DNA of 20,587 nt from CAG-488 sp963625295. GTDB taxonomy: Bacteria > Bacillota > Clostridia > Oscillospirales > Acutalibacteraceae. The position numbers were made by a program, and so were the translations under genes. Shown here piece by piece: positions 9,001-14,759 of this stretch; position 1 is the first letter of the stretch; each line of letters opens with the position of its first letter. Location of the stretch: positions 1-20,587 of the forward strand of contig CAVFTC010000030.1 in assembly GCA_963625295.1 (NCBI GenBank). The letters run 5' to 3'. The notes beneath the pieces were generated by a model. The model did not search any database and had not been told where the DNA came from. It saw only the letters and a program-made list of their open reading frames with translations.

Positions 9001-11558
9001 TTGCCATTGCAAGCGTTGACAGAAGCCTGAATATAACCCAGCAGTCCACCGTTGACGGCTACGCAACGGCTATTGCCAACGCAACAAGCGGCTTGATATA
9101 CGCTCCGGCGGATTACACGCAGGTCGAGCTTGCAAAGGCGAATGTCCCGTCGGATCTCTCGTTTTACACGACGCTTTCGGTTGCGACCCTCAACGCCGTG
9201 CTTAAAAGAGTGGACACAACACTTACTGCGGATCAGCAGTCCAAGGTTGACGGATATGTGACGAGCATAAACAATGCGATCAATAGCTTGAAGTATAAGG
9301 ACGCCGACTATTCCGGCGTTACGGAGGCGAAGGAAAAGGTTCCGACCGATTCGTCGCTCTATACCGAGGAGAGCTGGCAGCATCTTCAAGATAAGCTCAG
9401 CGAGGTTGTCGAAGGCCTTGATATCAGATATCAGGAGCAGGTTGATAAGTACGCCGAGGCTATTGAAACGGCTATAAATGTGCTCAAATATAAGCCTGCA
9501 GACTATACGGATGTCAACAAGGCAATGAGCGAGATTCCGACCGACCTTTCGATTTATACCGATGAATCGGTTGAGGATCTTAACAATACCGTCAGCTCGA
9601 TTAACAAGGAGCTTGATATCAGATATCAGACGACGGTTGACGGATATGCTGCCGAAATCAGGACAAAGATAAACGCTCTCAAAACGAGAGAGGCGGATTA
9701 TACTGCGGTTATTGCAGCCGTTAAAGAGGCAAACGAAAAGATTGCGGAGGGTATTTACACCGACGAATCGGTTGCAAATCTTAACGCTGCGGTCAAGGCT
9801 GTTGTTTACAACCTTGATATAACGAAGCAGGAGCAGGTAACGGGCTACGCAACGGCTATCAATGATGCGATTTCAAAGCTTGAAATAAAGTTCGTCGCAG
9901 CCGATTATACGGAGGTTGACAGCGAGATCGCCAAGATTCCGACCGACCTTACGGTTTACACGGACGAAACGGTCAAGACGCTCAACGATGCGGTCAACGC
10001 AGTTGACAGAACCCTTCCGTCATCTCAGCAGGCGACGGTTGACGCTTATGCCGCTGCAATCAAGGCAGCAAGAGAGGGACTCAGTTACAAGCCTGCGGAT
10101 TACAGTGCGGTTGAAACCGCCAAGGGCAAAGTTCCTGCCGATTCAAGCGTATATACTGCAGAGAGCTGGCAGACGCTTCAAGATGCGCTCGATGCGGTCG
10201 TTGAAGGTCTTGATATTAGATATCAGGCTCAGGTAACGGGCTATGCAACGGCAATTGAGGATGCGATATCAAAGCTTGAGATAAAGTTCGTTGCAGCCGA
10301 TTACACAGAGGTTGACAGCGAGATTGCAAAGATTCCGACCGATCTTACGGTTTACACGGACGAAACGGTCAAGACGCTCAACGATGCGGTCAACGCAGTT
10401 GACAGAACACTTCCGTCATCTCAGCAGGCGACGGTTGACGCTTATGCCGCTGCAATCAAGGCTGCAAGAGAGGGACTCAGCTACAAGCCTGCGGATTACA
10501 GTGCGGTTGAAACCGCCAAGGGCAAAGCTCCCGCCGATTCAAGCGTATACACAGCGGAAAGCTGGCAGACGCTTCAAGATGCGCTTGATGCAGTTGTTGA
10601 AGGTCTTGATATAAGATATCAGACTCAGGTAACGGGCTACGCAACGGCAATCGAACAGGCAATAATCGGTTTGGAGTTTCTCCCGGCGGATTATACGAGG
10701 CTCAACGAAGCCGTTAAGGCTGCGAAGGCAAAGATTGACACGGGCTGGTACACCGATGAAAGCGTTGCGGCGTTGCAGGAGATTCTCGACAATGTTCCGT
10801 CAAATTTAACAATAAACGAACAGTTGAAGGTCGATGCATACACCGAAACTATCGTCAAAGCTACCAATGATTTGGTCAAAAAATTGGCTAACTATACAGA
10901 ACTTCAAAAAATTCTGGATTTACTTGACAATTCAAGCTCAGAAATTTATAATAATACATATAAGAATTTTGATGAGGTAATGGCTCTTATCAATGCCTAC
11001 CGTGAAAACACCGTAAAAAATAATATGTCATTGCCGATAGATCAGCAGGCGCAGGTTGACGAGATGACATCAACGCTGCAGGGCTATATCGATTCTCTTG
11101 AGCTTGAGGAGGCTAAGGCTGTCTTCAAGGCCAAAGAGGGAAGCACAACGATAATCAAGGACGGCTATATCTACGGCTTGACGACGGGTATGACAAAGGC
11201 GTCGTTCCAGAACAATTTCGTTACATATGAAAATGTTACGCTCACCTATTCGGGCAACAGCGGAAGATATCTCGGAACGGGCACAACGGTAACGGTAACA
11301 TCGACAATCAACAACGAGGTTATCGGCACATACACGATTATCATTTACGGCGATATCAACGGCGACGGTACAATTACGGTGATTGATTCTACCTTGCTTG
11401 CAAGCTCATTGCAGAAGAATGTAGTTTTATCATCTGTACAGAAGAAGGCAGCAAACCTGAACGGCGACAGATATGTGAATGTTGTTGATAACACATTGCT
11501 CAGCAATGTTATCAAGAAAACTTCATCAATCGATCAGACCACAGGTAAGGTTTCTTAA
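6045..11558 (+). CDS. giant secreted FIVAR-repeat protein with C-terminal dockerin
   Basis: 1837 residues. The ATG at 6045 is preferred over in-frame GTG codons at 6033, 6036 and 6042, because AAGGTGG (6030-6036) then sits 8 nt upstream and the product starts MKLKRK, a normal signal peptide head. Cleavage is likely at ATA-AP near residue 33. Residues about 35-420 are Thr/Ser/Gly-rich and beta-like, of a family I do not recognise. About 18 helical units of 65-85 residues follow (about 428-1686), most starting ADYT or ADYS and holding YTxESxxxL and QxxVDGYA; this is the FIVAR-type module found in Gram-positive surface proteins. About 1690-1765 is a beta domain of the kind that often precedes dockerins. 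The dockerin (about 1767-1830) has loops DINGDGTITVID from 1770 and NLNGDRYVNVVD from 1804. No LPXTG or membrane anchor is visible, so attachment would depend on the dockerin. It probably works as an extended stalk or adhesin. The next gene is 54 nt downstream. Confidence 0.88.
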   Translation: MKLKRKVISILMVIALVLSSVPLTLMPGGLTATAAPADPKLVLNRPTAGIYVNEVTRVAYASNSLKPPSGTNSVIVKATKSGVPYLSGKFANIAYVGETPYATQISFTPGLTLDSTPTISCNNTTVTYASSTPAFSNGTYTWTVSGGTATAGTTLVFTVSYSYSETNEVSGKTYTNNYETQCVSYVEAISAPTGIYSTKRTFENFVLGTDTKNRSYIATMILGENTYGSMYNNGTPDGTVDFTNTSAFTDSVGAWTTDFGNMKNIGGTSASKDFNVSYAADGNRPLATVYIDKSVTSTLSSLNLRFHTVLPTYASDTKERVTVKVDSAYTVSGIVNTFSSDDTSDSPANDTTVASELGLTLPTGQIQVTGTSLSSTLQTYFEGVGPCKNTGTKEYTVSLKYHTPAAWTVVYVGQSFSFRFITYDKGSLRTLVEEIQGTDPTSMTTELSEGEFKGYNPQSWYYSSGWEGFKNAFINAKMILAKPNESQSDIDSAYNTLKSAYDELQMRKADYSLADTYYKQAIAKNKDYYTLASWAKLQTLLDNYVANYSALYQPAVDKTATDIKAAMEALEYTTADYSDFLANVNTVNEMMTQAPTIYGKSAAEVYSGWAKVISALESADCIYNELEGYTLGTYLDVTEQSTVDGYTLLLKNAIDNLKLNSANYAEALKAESAYKVLKLSNIVDDIAENLTNSYNALVALHDLDLSRQSDIDTAVATLKYWLDNIEYKPADTTAAINIIAEANAIDRSLYSDFTAVDNAVASLESKLDLDIRYQSEIDRGVAAVRSAIDKLTKNSADYTDVDAAIEEANQVEENILTTYASSYGFTAETFYSNWSAVTTAINNVVRNLDNTKQTTVDGYAAAIRKAIAALVENKADYTAVTSAQEEAAPIITGGSSLYTAESLNRVKTAYMAVVPNLDISKQATVDGYAEAIKDAVSKLEYLPASYTVVDQKITEANAKIDSNDAYIAAHPGYSLYTAETVSALNLAIASVDRSLNITQQSTVDGYATAIANATSGLIYAPADYTQVELAKANVPSDLSFYTTLSVATLNAVLKRVDTTLTADQQSKVDGYVTSINNAINSLKYKDADYSGVTEAKEKVPTDSSLYTEESWQHLQDKLSEVVEGLDIRYQEQVDKYAEAIETAINVLKYKPADYTDVNKAMSEIPTDLSIYTDESVEDLNNTVSSINKELDIRYQTTVDGYAAEIRTKINALKTREADYTAVIAAVKEANEKIAEGIYTDESVANLNAAVKAVVYNLDITKQEQVTGYATAINDAISKLEIKFVAADYTEVDSEIAKIPTDLTVYTDETVKTLNDAVNAVDRTLPSSQQATVDAYAAAIKAAREGLSYKPADYSAVETAKGKVPADSSVYTAESWQTLQDALDAVVEGLDIRYQAQVTGYATAIEDAISKLEIKFVAADYTEVDSEIAKIPTDLTVYTDETVKTLNDAVNAVDRTLPSSQQATVDAYAAAIKAAREGLSYKPADYSAVETAKGKAPADSSVYTAESWQTLQDALDAVVEGLDIRYQTQVTGYATAIEQAIIGLEFLPADYTRLNEAVKAAKAKIDTGWYTDESVAALQEILDNVPSNLTINEQLKVDAYTETIVKATNDLVKKLANYTELQKILDLLDNSSSEIYNNTYKNFDEVMALINAYRENTVKNNMSLPIDQQAQVDEMTSTLQGYIDSLELEEAKAVFKAKEGSTTIIKDGYIYGLTTGMTKASFQNNFVTYENVTLTYSGNSGRYLGTGTTVTVTSTINNEVIGTYTIIIYGDINGDGTITVIDSTLLASSLQKNVVLSSVQKKAANLNGDRYVNVVDNTLLSNVIKKTSSIDQTTGKVS
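7327..11100 (+). repeat. array of about 18 FIVAR-like repeats encoded in tandem
   Basis: Counting from LRTLVEEIQ to LELEE, I can delimit about 18 units. The first five and the last two are diverged, and some have insertions (for example units 3, 6 and 8). Units 9-16 are close to a standard 65-67-residue length. Alternating units resemble each other: ADYTEVD types are followed by ADYSAVE types, the latter ending in VVEGLDIRYQ. Growth by copying two-module blocks is the simplest explanation. The unit count is by eye and could be off by one or two at the diverged ends. Confidence 0.75.
9839..10630 (+). repeat. near-perfect 396-bp tandem duplication (two modules per copy)
   Basis: Copy 1 is 9839-10234 and copy 2 is 10235-10630; the first about 20 bases of a third copy start at 10631. 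Matching points such as CCGATTA at 9901 and 10297 give the 396-bp period, which is 132 residues or two FIVAR-like units. The two copies differ at only three residues (Asn/Glu, Val/Ala and Ala/Thr), but there are several additional silent base differences, mostly at third positions. Confidence 0.9.
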
Positions 11559-11563
11559 TTAGG

Positions 11564-11589
11564 CTTAAGTCCATTGTGAATGGATTAAG
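11564..11589 (+). other. intergenic hairpin without a T run
   Basis: CTTAAGTCCATT (11564-11575) can pair with AATGGATTAAG (11579-11589) around a GTG loop, with one bulged G. AT-rich sequence rather than a T run follows, and the next ribosome binding site starts at 11599. It fits a processing or stability element between two co-transcribed genes better than a terminator. Confidence 0.45.
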
Positions 11590-11612
11590 ATATTTAAAAG
11601 GAGGAATATTTT

Positions 11613-13544
11613 ATGGCAAAGAAAATACTCAGCATTGTTCTTTCTGTGATTTTTGCTTTTTCGGCGTTTGCTATTTGCAGCTTTGCGGGCGACACCATAA
11701 CGGATGAAGATCGTGAACTTTATCCGGAAGAAGAGTTAGCTATCACAGATCCGGAAGAAAGAATTGACAGAGCACTGCTTTCCGGCAGAAAGTTCTCGTA
11801 CATTTTGGCGAGTACAGCTGCGAGTGAGGATATTCTTGAATACAATCTTTCTTTCTGGAAAGATGAGATTATTGATGAATATCATGCTCTCAAAGCAAAG
11901 GGCGATTCAGCAACAGACGAAGAGTGGGGTGCTCTTTATCGCAAGATGAAGACTCCGCATGACAATGATTTTGAAAACTGGGGCAACGACTGGTATGAAT
12001 ACCATGACGACGCTAAGGCTACGGCTGAGGCAAAGTTTGTTGCAAGCAAGACTACTGATCTTCAGCCCGGTGAGGAATTTACTGTTGATCTTTATTTGAC
12101 CACAAACTTCTGGTTCTCACATATGTATGCTACAGTATTCTATGATAATTCTGTAGTTGATATCGTTGGTTGTAGCGAAGGATATATGGGTCAGCAGAAG
12201 CCCGAGAGCGATATAAATGTTCATGACCTCGGCGAAGCATTTAGTGATTACACATATTTGGAGATCAACCATTACGGTTATTATGACCTCCTTGAGGGCG
12301 TTGGCGATACCAGAAGCTTGGAGTGGCCTGACCAGATCAAGGCAGAAGATGGCTGCTACGACAAGTATGAAGGCTACAACATCGGTATTCTCCCGAAGGC
12401 AGATGCTAAGACAGCTGCTTCAATTAAGGCTGACAACACAAAGGTTATTACCTACAAGTTCAAGGTAAAGGATGACGCAGCACCGGGTTCGTCTTCACCG
12501 ATTTTCTGCACCAATGATTCAATTTGGTCACATTCAAAGGTTCTTGATTATGAAAATTATTCGGCACTGTATCCGAACACTGTAGGCCAGACTCCGATTT
12601 GGCAGTTCATGCGTGTTAATAAAGAATCTGATTCAACATTGATTTATGTTGCTGACCAGCATTATCAGTATGACCAGAAGCTTACAATCGAAAGCACATC
12701 GGTTACAGTTGCAGGTGCAGCTGTTGAGTATGCCGATTATACGGCTCTTGACGCAGCTATCGCAGCATTCGACAGCTCTGTATCGGGTCTTTACACCGCT
12801 TCAACATGGAATGCATATGCTGCTGCTGTAATGGCAGGCTCGGCTGTTGCAAGAGATCTCACTAAGGATCAGCAGGCTACGGTTGACGCAGCAACAAAGG
12901 CTATTACAGACGCTAAGGCAGCTCTTGTTCTCAACAAGATTGTCAGCGTTAATGTTGCAAGCTCTGCAGCTATCGGCTCCAACGCTTATGTTCAGGTTAC
13001 AGCTAACGGTTCTCCGAAGGCAGTTCGTCTTACAGACAGCGACAGCAATACTCTCACCTATAACCGTGAGGACGCAACTATCATAACAAGCGGCGACAAC
13101 GAAATTTGGACAATCAAGGTTCCCGTAACCGCTGAGAAGTCAGAGTATTCTGTATTCGCAGCGTACGGCGGTGAGTTTGACGGAGAGGGTCTTCCTCTCA
13201 CAATCGTTGCTGTAGAGGGTCTTGACCTCAGCATTCATTCAATCATCGTGCCCGATATGTATCCTTCCGGAACATATACTAACGGCAAGATTTATGCTGG
13301 CTATCACGATGTAATCGTCAGAACAAGCAAGGATGTTTTCAAGATTCAGTTTATCGATCCCGATGGAAACACCCGTACCTTCGATAAGGTAACATGGCCT
13401 CCTGTTGAGGACGGCGACGAGCTTGTTTGGACTGTTAAGGTTAACTTCTATATGGGTAACTTCAACTTCGGCTTGAGAACCCGTGCCGTTAACACAACAT
13501 TCGCTCTCACAGGCGATTATATCACAGGTAGAGCTGTATATTAA
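11613..13544 (+). CDS. secreted protein with cohesin-like domain, one FIVAR-like unit and duplicated C-terminal beta domains
   Basis: 643 residues. AGGAGG (11599-11604) lies 8 nt before the ATG, and a signal peptide ends near SFA-GD (about residue 26). An acidic segment precedes a beta-sandwich at about 140-340. Its start (SKTTDLQPGEEFTVDLYL, then MYATVFYDNSVVDIVGCSEG) and end (ITYKFKVKDDAAPGSSSPI) have the layout of cohesin domains: PGDTVTV, then YDPSVLEV, then a late TFKVK..A..G strand. A FIVAR-like unit (about 372-447, YADYTALDAAI to AKAALVLNK) follows. The rest is two related beta domains; LTDSDSNTLTYN..GDNEIWTIKVPV in the first matches IDPDGNTRTFD..GDELVWTVKVNF in the second. No anchor motif or membrane helix is seen at the C-terminus. 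It probably shares the upstream gene's transcript and ends at a strong terminator. Cohesin is a fold-level reading; a carbohydrate-binding or other beta-sandwich is possible. Nothing enzymatic is seen. Confidence 0.82.
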   Translation: MAKKILSIVLSVIFAFSAFAICSFAGDTITDEDRELYPEEELAITDPEERIDRALLSGRKFSYILASTAASEDILEYNLSFWKDEIIDEYHALKAKGDSATDEEWGALYRKMKTPHDNDFENWGNDWYEYHDDAKATAEAKFVASKTTDLQPGEEFTVDLYLTTNFWFSHMYATVFYDNSVVDIVGCSEGYMGQQKPESDINVHDLGEAFSDYTYLEINHYGYYDLLEGVGDTRSLEWPDQIKAEDGCYDKYEGYNIGILPKADAKTAASIKADNTKVITYKFKVKDDAAPGSSSPIFCTNDSIWSHSKVLDYENYSALYPNTVGQTPIWQFMRVNKESDSTLIYVADQHYQYDQKLTIESTSVTVAGAAVEYADYTALDAAIAAFDSSVSGLYTASTWNAYAAAVMAGSAVARDLTKDQQATVDAATKAITDAKAALVLNKIVSVNVASSAAIGSNAYVQVTANGSPKAVRLTDSDSNTLTYNREDATIITSGDNEIWTIKVPVTAEKSEYSVFAAYGGEFDGEGLPLTIVAVEGLDLSIHSIIVPDMYPSGTYTNGKIYAGYHDVIVRTSKDVFKIQFIDPDGNTRTFDKVTWPPVEDGDELVWTVKVNFYMGNFNFGLRTRAVNTTFALTGDYITGRAVY

Positions 13545-13582
13545 TAAAACAACAAAAATAACAAAACAACAAAGCTGTTTTC

Positions 13583-13608
13583 GCTCCGTGCCTCGGCACG
13601 GAGCTTTT
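13583..13608 (+). terminator. intrinsic terminator closing the secretome cluster
   Basis: GCTCCGTGC (13583-13591) and GCACGGAGC (13596-13604) are perfect complements, GC-rich, with a CTCG loop. TTTT and then CCTTTT follow. It lies about 40 nt after the stop of the cohesin-like gene. From here to 13748 I see only AT-rich sequence with no convincing gene. Confidence 0.85.
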
Positions 13609-13748
13609 CCTTTTCCTCTCAAAATAAAAATAACCGGAGATAAAAAAGAACAAAAAGAAATTTCTGTAGTTCGTGAATTGTGTAAAGTGCCAAAAATCAC
13701 ATCTTTCGACACTATTGAATATGTTGAAAATAGGTGATTATGCACATA

Positions 13749-13800
13749 GCACAAATTCTGACAAGTAAAAGTGCACAAATTAGGCATAAATTATTTGTGC
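13749..13800. promoter_or_regulatory. three copies of GCACAAAT upstream of a consensus promoter (candidate operator)
   Basis: GCACAAAT occurs at 13749-13756 and 13773-13780 in direct orientation, 24 bp apart, and as its reverse complement ATTTGTGC at 13793-13800. The last two form an inverted repeat with a 12-nt gap. The group ends 7 bp before the -35 box at 13808, a usual place for a transcription factor site. The binding protein is unknown. Confidence 0.45.
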
Positions 13801-13807
13801 AAAACGC

Positions 13808-13836
13808 TTGACAAATAAAAAATCAGGTGCTATAAT
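13808..13836 (+). promoter_or_regulatory. perfect consensus sigma-A promoter of the small transcription unit
   Basis: TTGACA (13808-13813), a 17-nt spacer and TATAAT (13831-13836) match the vegetative consensus at every position. Transcription would begin near 13843. The nearest downstream features are a small ORF and a terminator, not a large gene. Confidence 0.85.
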
Positions 13837-13871
13837 GGAGTCACAAAATAAAAGAAAGGAATGAATGACTT

Positions 13872-13994
13872 ATGACAAACATGTACTATGTCGCAGAGGA
13901 AAAAATATTAAACGAGATCGCAAATGGAAAGAAGTTTTCATTCCGTGCTATCTTAAACCTTTTGACTGCGGGAACCATCGCAAGAAAGTTTTAA
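13872..13994 (+). CDS. possible 40-residue small protein
   Basis: An ATG with AAAGGA at 13855-13860 (11 nt spacing, slightly long) opens a frame of 40 codons ending in TAA at 13992-13994. The peptide starts MTNMYYVAEEKILNEIANG, and the second half is basic and amphipathic (KKFSFRAILNLLTAGTIARKF). It is the first ORF after a perfect promoter, and no function can be assigned. A second frame starting at 13865 overlaps it but has a poor start context and an Arg/Lys-rich product. Without comparison across species I cannot tell coding from chance. Confidence 0.42.
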   Translation: MTNMYYVAEEKILNEIANGKKFSFRAILNLLTAGTIARKF

Positions 13995-14133
13995 GAGAAC
14001 ACCGGCTTTTGCGAGCCGTTAATATTGAAATCCCCTAATGCCCGATTTAACCGCCATGTGGATTGCACCCCGATAACACGGTTATCGGTTCTGAGAGATC
14101 GGAACATCATGACGGCAAAGGCAAAAGTTTCGG

Positions 14134-14181
14134 ATCACTCGAAAAGGTTTTATCCCCCCTTCCTTTTCGGGTGATTTTTTT
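14134..14181 (+). terminator. strong intrinsic terminator of the small transcription unit
   Basis: ATCACTCGAAAAGG (14134-14147) pairs with CCTTTTCGGGTGAT (14162-14175) over 14 positions with one T-G pair. The loop is 14 nt and six T follow (14176-14181). It ends about 60 bp before the next promoter, so the small unit is insulated from the marR operon. Confidence 0.88.
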
Positions 14182-14222
14182 ATTCTCCAATGCCTGTATT
14201 TTCTGGGAAAAAATTCATAAAT

Positions 14223-14251
14223 TGTTAACAGTCAAAGGTATTGACAATTGT
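14223..14251. promoter_or_regulatory. paired palindromes over the marR promoter (candidate MarR operator)
   Basis: The perfect 8-bp palindromes TGTTAACA (14223-14230) and ACAATTGT (14244-14251) lie two helical turns apart (21 bp between centres). The second overlaps the end of the -35 box. AATTGTT is also repeated directly at 14220-14226 and 14246-14252. MarR proteins bind AT-rich palindromes, usually over their own promoters, so autorepression is a reasonable inference. Confidence 0.45.
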
Positions 14252-14269
14252 TGAAGAGTAAACTATAAT
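14241..14269 (+). promoter_or_regulatory. perfect consensus sigma-A promoter of the marR-ABC operon
   Basis: TTGACA (14241-14246), 17 nt, TATAAT (14264-14269). Transcription would start near 14276 and leave about a 30-nt leader before the marR ATG. A promoter this strong fits a transcript that is normally held off by a repressor. Confidence 0.87.
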
Positions 14270-14305
14270 GTTGAATATCGTACAAATCAAAAAGGGAGTG
14301 AATAT

Positions 14306-14755
14306 ATGGAAAAAAAGGTTCATAACGAGCTAAGGTCACTTTCGCACCATATCTACAGGTTTATTGAAAATCTGCCGAACAAGAGAAATGTCGAGTCGAT
14401 GACCGGCACAAACGGCTGCATAATAGGCTATTTGGCGGAAAACGATGACCGTGATGTTTTTCAAAAGGACATCGAAAAAAAATTCGGAATAACACGCTCG
14501 ACTGCCTCCAAGGTCATAAATCTTATGGAGCAAAAGGATCTTGTCAAAAGGCAATCGGTAAGCTACGACGGACGGCTGAAAAAAATCGTTCTGACGGATA
14601 AATCGAGGGCAATTTCACACCTTATTACCGAGGATATGGCTCTCGTCGAGTCGATAATTACCGAGGGCTTCAGCCCGGAAGAAATTGACGCCATGTGCGA
14701 CTACATTGAAAGAATGAAGAAAAATATCAAAAACTACAAATTGAAGGAGGAATGA
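14306..14755 (+). CDS. MarR-family transcriptional regulator
   Basis: 149 residues, the usual MarR size. GGGAG (14294-14298) lies 7 nt before the ATG. The protein has an N-terminal helical segment, then a winged helix-turn-helix at about residues 50-100: the recognition part KFGITRSTASKVINLMEQKD and a wing with the family's D-x-R motif (D88, R90 in SYDGRLKKIVLT). C-terminal helices for dimerisation follow. Family members are dimers that repress their own operon and release DNA when they bind a small molecule. It is first in the operon, 4 nt from the exporter genes, so it most likely controls them through the palindromes at its promoter. The ligand is unknown. Confidence 0.93.
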   Translation: MEKKVHNELRSLSHHIYRFIENLPNKRNVESMTGTNGCIIGYLAENDDRDVFQKDIEKKFGITRSTASKVINLMEQKDLVKRQSVSYDGRLKKIVLTDKSRAISHLITEDMALVESIITEGFSPEEIDAMCDYIERMKKNIKNYKLKEE

Positions 14756-14759
14756 TGAT

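Larger units (their letters stand above)
13843..14181 (+). ncRNA. candidate small structured transcript (about 340 nt) with its own promoter and terminator
   Basis: The unit runs from the consensus promoter to the terminator at 14134-14181. Between the small ORF and the terminator the sequence offers several hairpins: CGGCT/AGCCG (14003-14018), the 8-bp CCGATAAC/GTTATCGG (14070-14088), TTCT/GGAA (14089-14104), and an outer pairing CCGCCATG/CATGACGG (14051-14058 with 14108-14115, one mismatch). The outer pairing would enclose the two before it as a three-way junction. I do not recognise a known RNA family. It could be a regulatory RNA, a small mRNA with a structured 3' end, or both. It is unlikely to be a riboswitch for the marR gene, which has its own promoter downstream. 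Confidence 0.42.

Noticed and set aside
7327..11100. Regular repeats that could suggest a CRISPR array
   Set aside because: Units are about 200 bp, stay in one reading frame and encode a recognisable helical module; there are no short repeats with unique spacers.
13705..13711. TTCGACA, the reverse complement of a Spo0A box core
   Set aside because: A single 7-base match in AT-rich sequence is expected by chance, and it is not placed near either promoter in a convincing way.
13865..14038. 57-codon frame overlapping the 40-codon small ORF
   Set aside because: Its ATG is only 4 nt from the AAAGGA, the product is very rich in Arg, Lys and His, and it runs into the structured segment. It looks like a chance frame.
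13545..14305. tRNA, rRNA, insertion sequence or attachment site in the longest gene-free stretch
   Set aside because: No cloverleaf, no long terminal inverted repeats and no transposase fragment can be seen here or elsewhere in the window.
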